From Clitopilus passeckerianus (lineage: Eukaryota; Basidiomycota; Agaricomycetes; Agaricales; Entolomataceae), in assembly GCA_944990035.1 (NCBI GenBank), contig CALYLX010000079.1, positions 124,001 through 188,000 of the forward strand: a stretch of DNA of 64,000 nt, read 5' to 3'. The position numbers and the translations under genes were made by a program. Under the pieces are notes generated by a model. The model ran no database searches, was not told the origin of the DNA, and worked only from the letters and a program-made list of their open reading frames with translations. This document shows, in pieces, positions 46,792 through 58,600 of this stretch; within the stretch, counting starts at the first letter, position 1; each line of letters begins with the position of its first letter.

Positions 46792-48408
46792 CGCAATTAC
46801 GGGAGGAAAGGGAAGAACTGGCGGCACCGACGGTCGTTCAAGATTTTAACAGAGGGGTTCCTCGAGATCACCGGGATCAGAAGCACGAGGATATCTCTCA
46901 TGCTTATGGAATTCTCGCCGCAGGGGCCAAGGATTTCCTCAAGATCAATGTGTTCCACAGGGAAGGACCCGGAGAGTGCGGCGAAATGGGGGTCCTGCAA
47001 GAACTAACCAGCTGAGACGGTTCGAGAAGGCAGAACCTCGAGCAGCGACGAAGCTCATGCAAAGCTCGCATAGCCGATAGCAAAGGCCGACGCCACAGAT
47101 GGTTATTTGGGCACAAAACGAGGATTTGGGTTGTGAGCTGGCGAGTGAGTACGCCTGTTACAGTGTAAGCGCTCCCAGGAGCCTTGGCCCAATCGAAGGG
47201 TCCCGGTGAGGAAGAAAGATACTTCCGACCGCGGAGAGATGTCAAGGACGTCTCGCGTGATGGGAGGCTGTGTGGGTGAAGGAAAGGTTCGCCGAATAAT
47301 TACGGTACCTTCCTCAACGCGTAGAGCCTTAAGCTCGAAGATATAACACCTCGAAGAGATGTAGAATTCGAATTAAAAGTTTGGACTTAACTGAGTAGCT
47401 CCCGGTGGAACTGGTTTCGTGTTTTTGAGTTCCTGTGAACCCTAAGCTTGAAGAGAAGAAGAGAGAGCGAACTCTGGTGTTCGCGAACGTAAAACGTGGT
47501 GGTTTGAGCTCAAGATGTGCTATTTATTTTGAAAACATGCGATACAAACATATACTGGAGGCGCACGTGCTCGTGTGCCCTCCAGACTGTACACTACTGC
47601 GAGGAAAACATGATCTATACTCTAAAAAGGGAAATGTCGATGCCAAAAGGGGAGACGCGACGCGAGCTGATGGTGAAGTGGCGATGGCTCGGGGAGCTCG
47701 CGTTCGCGTAGGCGCACTGGGACCCAGCAGTGCCTTTTACGCTTCCTAGGAACGCGTTCTCGACCCTACTTCCACTTCCCCACTTCGCTTTTGCCTCATC
47801 TTCCTCCTAACACCAACCTATAGTACAATTATCAAGGAATAGAGAAAGAAAAGTAAGTAATCATCGTTCGAGAAAAGAAACCTAACCATTATCCTTCAAT
47901 TCGGCTCCTGCGGCTTATACGGGTGAACTTCGATCTTGACAGTTCTGATGCGCGAGGTAGGGATTCTTGATGAAGCGAAGTTCGATGGCGAAGGTGCCTA
48001 ATCTTGACGGCAGCAATGGAAAACGAAATTGTTTGATGGCGGAAAGTCGATTGAAGGTGCATTGATGAACGAAAGGGAATATTGCCAGTGGGAGAGGAGG
48101 GTAGGATACCCTTCCACACCGGTCAATAAGCACTAACAAGTACCCAAGTTCCTGCGACCCTACCTTCATTTGGACACCGATTCCAAAACTAACCTCGATC
48201 CGGGATTCATCTGAGTGCTTCATGTTGACGTATAGCGTTTCCCCACTCCAGCCGCAGCCGATGTTGTTGCCGTTTTGGACTGCGGTGGATAATCTCATCA
48301 CAACAGCACAGGGATGTGAGCAATTGGCAAATTGTCCCAGTCGATGTTGAGTTGAGGTTCAGAAAACAGAGTGCGCCGCACCCGTGGTTACTGGAATGCT
48401 GTAAGCAA
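46792..48408. other. Interval with duplicated upstream sequence and a doubtful small gene
   Basis: 46900-47130 resembles 62925-63120, upstream DNA duplicated with copies D and E. At about 47908-48298 (-) a possible two- or three-exon frame reads CGWSGETLYVNMKHSDESRI and ends TVKIEVHPYKPQEPN. No family is recognised and the exons are uncertain. Confidence 0.35.
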
Positions 48409-48410
48409 TA

Positions 48411-48590
48411 GGGGGTTTCAAAGTTGAAAAGTTTGGTTCCATTATTCACCATTTCCCGACCCTTTTTCGGTCTGAAACTGAGAATGGTGAAAAGTATACA
48501 TGTCAAACTCTCTGTTTAAAGCAAGGGACGAATAAGGGAGGTAGCGGAATACCCATTAATGGGACGAAACTTTTCAACTTTGAAAGACCC
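48411..48590. mobile_element. 180-bp MITE with TA target duplication
   Basis: The inverted ends GGGGGTTTCAAAGTTGAAAA and GGGTCTTTCAAAGTTGAAAA (reverse complement of the right end) match over about 35 bp with few mismatches. TA dinucleotides flank both sides (48409-48410 and 48591-48592). The size and TA duplication fit a Tc1/mariner-type miniature element. No coding content. Confidence 0.7.
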
Positions 48591-48970
48591 TAATGGTTTT
48601 GGATAGGCGAAAATGATCTCTACGCCATCAATGTAAATCTCTGCTCATTTTAAGATGGGAGCGCCCGTGCGAGTTAACCTTTCACATAGAGGTATACATT
48701 TGAACCCTCGATAGCCGATACTGTAGCTATTGTACTAACTTGGTGTGACAAGATAGTGTCTTCTCGCTCTGTACTGTGATGGCGTTTCCCCTGACGGCGA
48801 AAGATATTTAACCTGGATGATAAATTACATTGTAATGCATAGGGTGCTACTACAGTCTACTCCCAGGCTTTACGGCTGCTCTATTAGTGATTAATGTTCT
48901 ACATTATGGTCGACCGGTATGATTAGGTTCTACCCCTTCACGGCACAACGAAAACGACGTCGGGTCAGAC

Positions 48971-49505
48971 TCAAAGCCGTATGGGGAGATTAAACGGTCT
49001 AATGTGGCTGCGACAAGATGTTATCATGCGTTTAAGAGAGCTGAAAGATATCCTACCCAGTGATACCGCTGGTGAATGTAAGCACTGGCACGGGCTCACC
49101 GGACTGTACCACAATTTCGTATCAAGACAATATACTACTAAGTAATAGCCATTGTCAGCAAGATGATTGGCTCCGCGAAGTTCCATATGGGTGTCACTCA
49201 CTTGGGCATGATCCACAAGCAAATTTCCATGGATCAGGCTGAGGTTGGTCATACAGTGTCGGTTTCGACCGCGGTACCGAGGTTATGAAGCGGTCTGGAG
49301 AGAAACCAGACGGATCTGGGTAGAGATTTGGGCCATTCGTGATGACCCTGGAGACCAATTACTAATCGGTATGAGAACGAAGTTGTATGGACGTGTAAGC
49401 AGAATTACAAGATATTGGCGATGTTGACAGAGTCCTTGGGAATTCTCTTGTGTGCGAGGCCTAGGAAAGCATGCCACTCAGTATTTGTTGAAGTTAGTAG
49501 GAGTT
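48971..49505 (-). pseudogene. Cytochrome P450 C-terminal relic
   Basis: It aligns with the P450 fragment at the right edge of the window. It keeps NLYPDPSGFSPDRFITS and SHIRPFNLPIRL but reads KFACGSCPS where the other copy has KFAYGFGRRSCPG. An in-frame 12-base loss has removed FGRR of the heme-binding loop. The segment between GLAHK and RIPKD has also lost ten residues, and the next splice donor is altered. It cannot encode a working P450. Confidence 0.7.
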
Positions 49506-49759
49506 AAGCAATGAAGGCTCACCTAGGTTAGCAACTGGAGCGAAGCGCAGAACCTCCGAGTTTTTGAAAACAGCAGAGGTAGCACAGTTTACCCAGATCG
49601 CCAGGGTGTAGTAGGCTCTTGGGACCAAAGGGTTTCATCGAGCTCCTCCTAGATCTTCAATTGGACATGAGGATAGACCGACATGAGATGGATGAAGGAT
49701 GTAAGCGGCGAAAGTGTCTGGGCAAGCGATATAACCATATCCCTCCAGTCCTGGTGACA

Positions 49760-50020
49760 TTCAAGGCGAGGATGTTATTGGATTGGTAGGTTGAGATGGA
49801 GATGGGGCCCGTGATAGGTTAGAACATCGCCGTTTCCGTGGCCAGCTAGTAAACACCTTTTTAGCGCCCAGTGATAGTGCCTTCATAACGAAATCTTGCA
49901 GTTGAAATGACCATGGTTTGGTCGAGAGGAATGTCCCGCCTCCCTTGGTCGGAAGTTGTTCCGATAGACTGAATCAGGTCACGTTGTGCACGTGACACAG
50001 ACGCGTCCAATACTTTCAGA
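49760..50020 (-). pseudogene. Relic of the roadblock/LC7 gene 5' end (second copy)
   Basis: This stretch matches 41885-42110: the 5' part of exon 2, the first intron, the ATG and upstream CACGTGACACAGACGCG sequence. The remaining exons are missing. It sits just downstream of DUF6533 copy E, as the real gene sits downstream of copy C. Confidence 0.6.
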
Positions 50021-50319
50021 GATTTTCAAGTTTGAACCGCACTTGGATCGCGGTTGAACGTTGAAACTCGGTCGCTAGAAAGCCTAGATACAAGCTATAG
50101 GCCGTAGTACAGCTTTAAAAGCAGAAGTAATAAAAATTCGAGTGGAATATATGTTACATCGAGATATACATCGGTATACTGCTGGTTCCCGTAAGTCGGC
50201 AAAACTTGTTAATAGCGTGGCGAGAGCACGAGGAGGTCGGGAGGTAAAGGAGATCTCCCTAACTATCCAAGCCAATTCTTCCTCCTTCCCTTTATATCAG
50301 ACTTCTACACGTGGGCGAT

Positions 50320-51720
50320 TCAACGATGCTCCGTCTCCCTCAGGTACGCTTCCGTGATCTTTCTCAGGTCTAACTCCGAACCATTTTCAGGCTCGTAAGG
50401 TCGTATTGGAGAGCGCATGGAGGTGGCCACTGTAGGAAGTGTGTATTCACCTAAAAAGCTTGCCGTTATTGGGTAGCGACACCTGTCGGCTTCTTCTCGG
50501 ACCCTCAGAATCATGCGGCTGCTCATTACAACGGTTATTCTGGAAACATGGATCAGCAATGTACAGTTGGTGGGCAGGTTGAAAGAGCATACAGAGCACT
50601 GAAAACCGCGTTTAATGCTCGGAAGTCTGGCTGCCAGAATAACGCTTGGTGAGTCTTTGGCCACGCTGTACACATAAACTTGGACCTATGTACCTTTGCG
50701 AGCTGGAAGGAGATACCAGTCAGATTAACGGGTCTGAAGCGTCATATAGCAAAGCACAAACCGAGAATGTCATGACGTTAACGAAGTTGGCTGCAAAGAT
50801 CACACTTCCGAAATATATTAGCATGAAGCCATAATCAGTGTAAAACGGAAGCTACCAAAAGTGCTTCAGCCCATCCTTTGTGAGGACCTCTATAAGTGGC
50901 GCGTTTACCTCTTCCCTTCGTAGCTGGAACGCTTTCCAGATCATAAGACAGGAAACAACGGATATGAACACCAGTTGCATGCTCCACCCTGCGATTATAC
51001 CTGCAGCCCACGCGGTGAAAGAACACAATCATAGCCCCAGGAAAGGTACTCACGAAGTCCAGGGTCTGGCCTGCCGCTCAAGCCACCTAGGGAGAGAAGT
51101 CAGGGTTTTAGTCATCTGGTTGTGGAAGCGTAGGAGCGAAGATGCATCTACGAACACCCTTTGGTCCATGGAGGTAATGGGTTACCGGTCACACCAACCA
51201 ACGACCAGCCAGTGACGGCAATTTGAGCGAGTATTGTGGAGGCGACTATGTAAAAAACTTTCTTGCTACGATTGAAGATTGCGAACATGAAGAGTAGGAG
51301 GATACCTGGATATAGGCAGTGAATTAAAACAGTTGAAAGGGCGAGGATCGGTATAATACGCACATCCAGGTGTGACTTGCTGAATCAAATTGAAAATTCC
51401 AGGGAACAGGGAATATGATTGGCATCTGCGAAAAGCATGAAGGAAAATTGTGGCCTATGAGGCAGAGAACTTACGCCTGTGAATAAGAAATAGTTCAGTC
51501 GATGAGAATAGACTAGTAACGAACTGAGAGACTCCAGTCGGCAGCCAATGCTAAATAACAAGGAAGAGACTATTAATATTAGGCCACTCGTCTATAGTGG
51601 AAACTTACCTGCAATGAAAGTCGGACAAGTGGCTATTGGTGCATAACTGCGATAAATGAGAGATGTCCGGTAGTTGAGGTATTCGATCGTACCGATTAAA
51701 CAAGAAGAGCACCTTAACAC
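50320..51720 (-). pseudogene. DUF6533-domain gene copy E, 3' part (split by RT-B)
   Basis: After the RT-B 5' LTR the gene resumes with VKVLFLFNR. It then gives IFNRSKKVFYIVASTILAQIAVTGWSL, MQLVFISVVSCLMIWKAFQLRREE and a tail with LDLRKITEAYLRETE, ending at the TGA at 50320. Its first exons are at 62528-62765 beyond the retrotransposon. The parts traced are otherwise well preserved. Confidence 0.75.
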
Positions 51721-52695
51721 TGACACGGCAGAGCCGAATATAGCTATAATTTTGCGATTTTAACACAATTTCGTACAATTATACTGTCGTCTCTACTAAT
51801 GTAACTGCCTGTGATAATACCTACTTTATTAACCTTGAAACGACGGCCAATATACCCAAAGAAACAGGCCTTTGAAGTCGTCAAAAGGCCTTGAAGTTGT
51901 ATTCAAAGTCAGCTGATGACATCGCCGCGCGTCGGCTATGTCCGGACCGAGCTCTGTAGACTTCGAACCTCACGACTTCGAAAACCGGCTATGCCAAAAA
52001 GTAATAACCGGAAGTTTTGAAGTAGAATTTTCATTGAAGTGACTCACTCGGAAGCCAAGAAAACACGGCAGAGATATATTTAGAATACTAAAGATATCTT
52101 TGGACCGCTAACCGAGTACCCGCGCATCAATCCGTCGGTTGATTGCCATATTTGGTAATGCTACGCCTGGAATTCGTCAAAGTCGATTACTTTCGACGGA
52201 TGTCCACCATATGCTCGTTTCTTGGCATTAAAACTTATATTCCTATTCCTTTAACCTTTACCATAGATAGAAAGAGTTCCTTATATGTACCATGGTCTGT
52301 GCACGATTTCCGTAGTTATAAAAGCCTGTATATTTGGTAGAAGAAATGCAAGTACTCTATAGACGAGATTCAGCTATCCCAGGGTGTGATAAGCCTAGAT
52401 TTCGTTGCGAGCGAACTTCTTAGAGTCAGACGACGCAATCCCAAGTGGTTTCGAAGTCTTTCTATTGATTACCGAGGGTTTTGATCTTACCGCCGTGTGA
52501 GATCGCATTTGTGTTCATTATAGCGCAATATATTCATTTGAAACGCTACTTTACATTGCGAAGGCTATCCAATAGTCTACGTACTTGTGTGAAGTGTGAT
52601 ATTAGTTGTACTAAGCCCCACGTACTCGTTGAGGGTTTTGGGATTTGATTTGATTGGTGTTCGCACTTACCTTTCATTTCCCGACGCGCTCATCA
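51721..52695 (+). repeat. 5' LTR of RT-B (975 bp)
   Basis: TG...CA ends with TGA/TCA inverted bases. TATAAAA is at 52317-52323, putting transcription start near 52350. ACACGGCAGAG occurs at the start and again near 52064. Confidence 0.98.
52317..52323 (+). promoter_or_regulatory. LTR TATA box (RT-B)
   Basis: TATAAAA in U3, about 597 bp from the LTR start. It is the likely core promoter of the full-length RNA. The copy in the 3' LTR is at 62149-62155. Confidence 0.6.
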
Positions 52696-52697
52696 TC

Positions 52698-52708
52698 TGG
52701 AGCCCACC
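52698..52708 (+). other. Candidate primer-binding site of RT-B
   Basis: TGGAGCCCACC two bases after the 5' LTR. The TGG start fits a tRNA CCA end, but no tRNA was identified. Confidence 0.3.
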
Positions 52709-53041
52709 GCGAGGGGCTTCAATTAATATCACGCTAAGCACTACACCGGATTTGAGTCTTTCCCGAAAGGCCACTTCCTTATAAAAAGCAAAAAAATTAC
52801 TTTTGCACCAAAAGGCTCTACGCCAAAAGACCCGAAAACTTCTGTACCTAGACGACCGTCGAGTGTACAAACCACGGCTTCTAACAGTCGACCGAGAACT
52901 CGCCCTACTTTGAATTCCGCTCAGGTTGCACCGGTTAAAAGTCTATTTAACCTACCTGAGTTGCCGGATACGAGGAAAGGAAAAGGAAAACGGAAGGCCG
53001 TACCAGAAACCGATTCACCTAATACAAACCAAGAGGAGACA

Positions 53042-54539
53042 ATGGCGCCGGGAACAATACCTGGTGCTTTACCTGCAACCCCAGGACCCTCTGGGAGTGG
53101 TAGAACACGGAGCTTCAGCCAAGGAGACGGCGGTAATTCTAGTGGACAGCAGACTCAGGGACAAGGAGGCAGCCAGGGCGCTCCACCTGATCCGCCGTCG
53201 ACTAATAATAACCAGCCTCCAGCTGGAGCACCGCCTGCCACCCCTGCACGGGCGTCAGATACTGCGAGAATGCCTGTTCCTGGATCCCGGGACGCACCGA
53301 AGTTTGTGCATACGCAACCAACCGAAGTGCGCCATTTCATTCGTAGAATGGAAGCCCTGTTCAAGGCAGCCGGCATTACTGGCAATGCTGAAAGAAGGAA
53401 AAGGTTATCGACTATGTCGATTCCCAAACTTACACTGAGTGGAAGGCATTTGATACCTTCGATGACGGAACCTGGAAAGAATTCCTAAAAGAAATATATG
53501 AGTCCTATCCTGAGGCAGATACGGAAACGGGAAGTCTGGCAAACCTCGATAAGATTTGTCGAGAGCACGCTAGACTCAGTTCCAGCCACTCGGAGGAAAT
53601 CAACTCATTGATCAGGAAGTTCAGGGCCGAATCGAAGAAGCTATCAGACGTCATCAGTAATGCTGTTCTAGTCGACAAGTTAATGAAATGCTTCACTTCT
53701 TCGTTCGCGTCAATTGTTAATGACCGCCTGCGGATGAAGTATGGACATTACAAAGAACGCAACCGTCATAAGAATAACCCCTACGAACTCACCGAGGTCT
53801 TCACAGTGGTGAAGCTTCTCCTAGACGAAAACCCGGATAGCGATGATGATCGGACCTATAGAAGAAGTGAGAAGCCTTCTAAGGTTCAAGTCAAAGTTGA
53901 AAGTCCGGAAACCGAAGAGAAGCTCGCTAACTTACAAGACGGAGTAACGGCGTTGAATAAAGAAATGGGCGGGATCCGTTCCTTTATGCAAACCATGCAA
54001 ACTGAGATAAAGTCGGTCAGCCAGTTTGTACAGAGCAATCGGGAAATAGCACGAATCAGGGACCAGCCCCAGTGAATACAGGGATGTTACCTACCAATTC
54101 GAGCTGTTACCATTGTTGGCAAACCGGCCATCGCTTTATCAGTTGCCCGGAAATGAAAGCACAAGTAAATGAAAAGAAATTGATTCTGGTCGACGGAAGA
54201 CCTCGCTTACCCAATGGGAACGCAATTCCAAGAGAACCGGCCAATATAAGCCCCAGGGATCGAGTGAATAACTTATCCTCTGATACTAAGGCAGCCGCTT
54301 TCTATGGTTGGGCTGAGGATACTGAGCCCGAGGAACCAAAGATCTATTCTTCATTTACCAACGCAGTTCGGGATTCGCGAGATGATATCCTTGAAAGAAT
54401 GAACTACGATCAATATGATCAGAGACACGAGTCCGACACCAAGTTGGACAAGTTAATTGATTTGGTCGCTGGTTTAGTCAATACACGGAGCACCGCGAAT
54501 TCCGAGGAGGTGCGACAGAACAATGGCAAGGGTTTTTAG
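53042..54539 (+). pseudogene. gag: RT-B gag, two frameshifts
   Basis: Same protein as RT-A gag, with the CCHC knuckle near 54104-54145. One A is missing at 53391-53393 (AAA against AAAA in RT-A) and one G at 54041-54043 (GGG against GGGG). The frame is thus in three pieces. A Lys-to-Arg change from two adjacent substitutions lies just upstream near 52973. As in RT-A, the frame upstream of the first ATG stays open back to 52727 without an ATG. Confidence 0.9.
54530..54536 (+). promoter_or_regulatory. Putative -1 ribosomal frameshift site, gag/pro of RT-B
   Basis: GGGTTTT in gag register directly before the TAG at 54537. The bases at 54553-54561 can pair with 54597-54606 (GGCGTC/GACGCC plus TAG/CTA with one bulged G), a stem 16 nt downstream. 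The pro frame is open from 54461. Confidence 0.6.
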
Positions 54540-54547
54540 AAGACTCG

Positions 54548-55657
54548 ATGAAGGCGTCTAGACAAGCAAAGCGTGCACCAAGGGAAGGAGGGGCCGCTAG
54601 GACGCCAGAGAGAAACTTTACAGAACCCTCCAATAGACCAGCCGAGCAGAAAAATGAGCAAAGGGTACGGTTTTCGGACTTACCATTCGAAAATGTTCCA
54701 GCGCTCTCAGAAAAGCCTAAGAAGCCTCCGAACTTGTTCGAGTCGGTTAATCCCAGTCTCCAATCAAGGAACAAGGCACCGATCGAGAACGAGAACGGAT
54801 CACAAGAATTGGTCGCGAAGCTATTAGATACCCAGATAACCATCTCAGCAGCAGATTTACTGGGTGTGGCTGATAGCGTACGAGACGAGCTAGTGAAGTT
54901 ATTGAAGAAGACTAGGGTACCCGTTGAAAAGAAGAAAGATGCCACAGTACTCCAAGTTGGCGAAATGACGCGTCAACAGAAAGATCACTGGTGGCGTCTC
55001 TCCTCGGATATTAACGGTCCCATAGAAGTCAATGTCGATGACTTACCTATAGCTACGTACTTTATTGCAGATCAAACTAGTCAAAATGTGCCCACAGGTT
55101 CGGCAGTACATCGAGACGTTGTAGAAACCTTTCTAGAATCGCTCCCACCTGGAGAAAGACCACCTGTAGTGTATGTGGCTCGAGAACTTCAAGTTCTTCG
55201 GTCATTACACCCGGTAGTTAATAAAGCTCACCGAGTAGAATCGATTCTAGACAGTGGCTCTCAAATAGTATGCATGTCTCTCGAGATAGCATTGAATCTT
55301 GGACTTACCTGGGATCCTGACGTGAGATTGAGGATGGAAAGCGCCAACCAACAGATCAATGAGTCTTGTGGTTTAGCGCGTAATGTTCCATTCCAATTTG
55401 CAGAAGGGTTTACAATCTATTTACAAGTTCATATATTTGAGAAACCCGCCTACCCTATCCTACTAGGACGCCCCTTTGATACTCTAACTGAAAGTAACGT
55501 GCAAAACCTAAGTGATGGAGGAGCGATCATTACAATTCGCGACCCAAACTCAGGAAAGCGCGCGGCCTTACCTACTTATGAAAGAGGGAAGTCGCCGAAA
55601 ACCCACGAAACCTCTGACCCTACTAAAGACTCAAAATTTTTACTCTCGAGGATTTGA
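54548..55657 (+). CDS. RT-B pro: retropepsin-like aspartic protease
   Basis: Intact, 369 residues, the same sequence as in RT-A, with the LDSGSQIV catalytic loop near residue 234 and ILLGRPF. The ATG is 8 nt after the gag TAG. The stop TGA overlaps the start of the pol frame. Two such protomers would form the active dimer that processes the polyprotein. Confidence 0.88.
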   Translation: MKASRQAKRAPREGGAARTPERNFTEPSNRPAEQKNEQRVRFSDLPFENVPALSEKPKKPPNLFESVNPSLQSRNKAPIENENGSQELVAKLLDTQITISAADLLGVADSVRDELVKLLKKTRVPVEKKKDATVLQVGEMTRQQKDHWWRLSSDINGPIEVNVDDLPIATYFIADQTSQNVPTGSAVHRDVVETFLESLPPGERPPVVYVARELQVLRSLHPVVNKAHRVESILDSGSQIVCMSLEIALNLGLTWDPDVRLRMESANQQINESCGLARNVPFQFAEGFTIYLQVHIFEKPAYPILLGRPFDTLTESNVQNLSDGGAIITIRDPNSGKRAALPTYERGKSPKTHETSDPTKDSKFLLSRI

Positions 55658-58600
55658 TCCCTGATCAAGGAGAGGTTGCTTTGTGTCTTGAAGGAAGTGA
55701 AGAGAACGGTTTTGCGGTTACTGGATATAGTGTTAATAAGGACGGCTTCGATAATAATAGTTTAAGAGACGCTTACCTGAGTGTCTATTTGAACGAAGCA
55801 TCCCTTGAAGGAAAAGATAAAGAAAGACTCTCGGCTTACCTTAACGGAAACCTCGAGTACTTGCTCTTTACTAAACCTCCGAAGGATAGTAATGAAAAAC
55901 TAGAAGAAATGTCCGAAGCGACTGCTTCTAGACCTGTACAAGCTAGGGTAATTCAAGGGAAACGGTTTAGACAAAGTAGAGGACATACCGTCAAGGTTTT
56001 GGCCTCGAAAAAGTACAAACCTGTGGCAAGAAAAGTCAAACCGGTCCTAGGGACAACTCCTGAGCAATTTCGAATCGTTCGAAATATTCAAGGAGATCCC
56101 TTGGCAGGAATGCCTACCTTGAACCCAAACCCGCCGGACTTCACGCCTACTGGTAGATATACGGAGGAACGCAAGGTTATAATCGACCAAGCGCACTCCG
56201 GAGATTTCTTGTGGCCTGAAGAAAGGAAGTTAGTACACCATGTAATGATGAATCAGAATGAGGCGTTTGCTTGGGATGATACCGAACGAGGACGATTCAA
56301 GGAAGAGTTCTTCCCACCTGTAATCATGCCTGTAATACCGCACCAACCATGGGTTCTGAGGAATATACCAATTCCTCCCGGAATCTATGATGAAGTGTGT
56401 AAGATTATCAAAAGGAAGATCGAGGCAGGGGTTTACGAACCTTCTAACTCGTCGTATCGGTCCCAGTGGTTCTGCGTGTTGAAAAAGGATGGAAAGAGTC
56501 TGAGATTAGTACATAGTCTCGAACCTTTGAATAAAGTGACTATTGCGCACTCAGGACTTCCTCCTGCAACCGACGAACTTGCGAATCATTTTGCAGGACG
56601 AGCATGCGGCGGAATGTGCGATCTGTACGTTGGATACGACGAGCGGGTTCTTGACACCAGTTCTCGTGACTATACCACCTTTCAGACGCCATTTGGAGCG
56701 CTAAGACTCGTTACCTTACCTATGGGTTGGACAAATTCGGTCCCCATCTTCCATGACGATGTTACCTACATCTTGAGAGATGAGATTCCGGATTTTACTT
56801 GGCCATACATAGATGACGTACCTATACGAGGCCCAGCCACCCGATACGAACTTGAAGGTGGTGGATATGAAACGATACCAGAGAACCCTGGTATTCGCCG
56901 CTTCGTATGGGAACACATGCAGAATGCGAATCGGATTCTGCAGCGAGTCAAATACGCCGGAGGAACGTTTTCTGGAACAAAGTCAGTACTTTGTGCCGAT
57001 GAAATTGTTGTAGTCGGTCACCTTTGCTCGTACGAAGGCAGGAAACCCGAAACGAATCGCCTAGAGGTGATAATGGGCTGGGGTGAATGCAAATCCTTGA
57101 CGGAAGTTCGCGGATTCCTTGGGACCTGTGGAACCTTCCGAATGTTCATTAAGGATTATGCACGCATTTCCGAACCGTTAAATCGACTCACTAAGAAGGA
57201 TGTACCGTTTGAATGGGGTCCAGAACAGCAGGAAGCGATGCAAGCTATGAAGAAAGCGCTTGTATCGTGTCCAGCACTGAAACCTATAGATTATAATTCA
57301 GATGGTGCGGTTATCTTAGCGGTGGATACCTCATGGATGGCAGTAGGATTTGGTGTGTTCCAAGAGGACCCAGACGAACCTAAGAAACGCTCTTGCGCTA
57401 AGATGGGCTCAATAACCTTGAATGAGCGGGAAGCGCGTTTCTCTCAACCAAAGCGGGAGTTGTATGGTTTACTGCGAGCCCTGAAAGCAAATAAACATTG
57501 GTTATTAGGGTGTCGCAAGTTAATCATTGAAACCGACGCAAAATACCTTAAGGGCATGCTGAGCAACCCGGGAGTCGGTCCTAACGCAACTATAATGCGA
57601 TGGGTGGAAGAGATCTTGATGTTCCACTTCACCCTTAGGCACGTTCCTGGTAAGACGTTCAGTATTGACGGTCTCTCTCGGAGGGCGGCCCAACCCAATG
57701 ATGAGATATACGGACCAGTCAATCCTGAGTTATTGGATGACCCGAAGACTATAGGCTTCGAGTACCCTGACCAGGATCAGGACGCAAGTAAATGGAAGGA
57801 TCACATACCTTTGGCTTTCGATGACTTCAAGGATGAAATTGATACGCGCGGTGGATATCTGCAAGGGGTAGCCACCTCCGTTAGTGATTTCGCCGAGGAA
57901 TTGACGGAAGCAAAGAAGGAGAAACAACGTTGCGACATCTGATCAATGACCAGATCGGCAAAGATGAATTCCAGCCCCATCCGGTTCTGGTCATGTCGAT
58001 GAAAACTCCATTATTGCCCGACGAAGAGATGAAATATGATCCTGAAGTTCAGTCCGAGTACTCAGAAGAACATCGCTCCAAGAAAGGGAAAGCGATGGAC
58101 TCACTGATACCACTTGTAATCGAATGGTTACAGAACCCGAGCGAGGACCCTGTGGAGCTGTCAGAAATGACGCTCGACAACTTCAAGAAATATGCGAGGC
58201 AGTTCTTCCTGGATAAGAAAGGACGGCTATACCGACGTGATCCTGTATCAAAACATAAACTATTCGTTGAAAAAGAAAAGCGGATATACATGTTACGATC
58301 AGCGCACGATGCGCTAGGGCATCGAGGTGCATATGCAACGAAGATGTTAATCCTTGAGCGCTTCTGGTGGCCAGAGATTGATGCCGATGTCCGATGGTAT
58401 GTCCAGACATGTCACCTGTGTCAGGAACGCCAGAAGACATTGTTACTGATACCTCCTACAGTAACACACACACCTTCGATTTTCCAAACCATGCATACGG
58501 ATACGATGCACATGACTCCACCATCGAATGGGTGTAAGTACATTGTACATGGGCGCTGTGCGCTATCCTCATGGATGGAGGGAGACCGCTTAGGAGAGAT

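Noticed and set aside
47435..47749. 104-codon plus-strand frame
   Set aside because: Composition is Arg/Lys/Ala-rich without motifs; no splice continuation or homologous copy was seen in the duplicated units.
52143..52340. 65-codon open frame inside each LTR
   Set aside because: It starts with TTG, lies in U3 upstream of and across the TATA box, and has no recognisable motif; its recurrence reflects LTR identity only.
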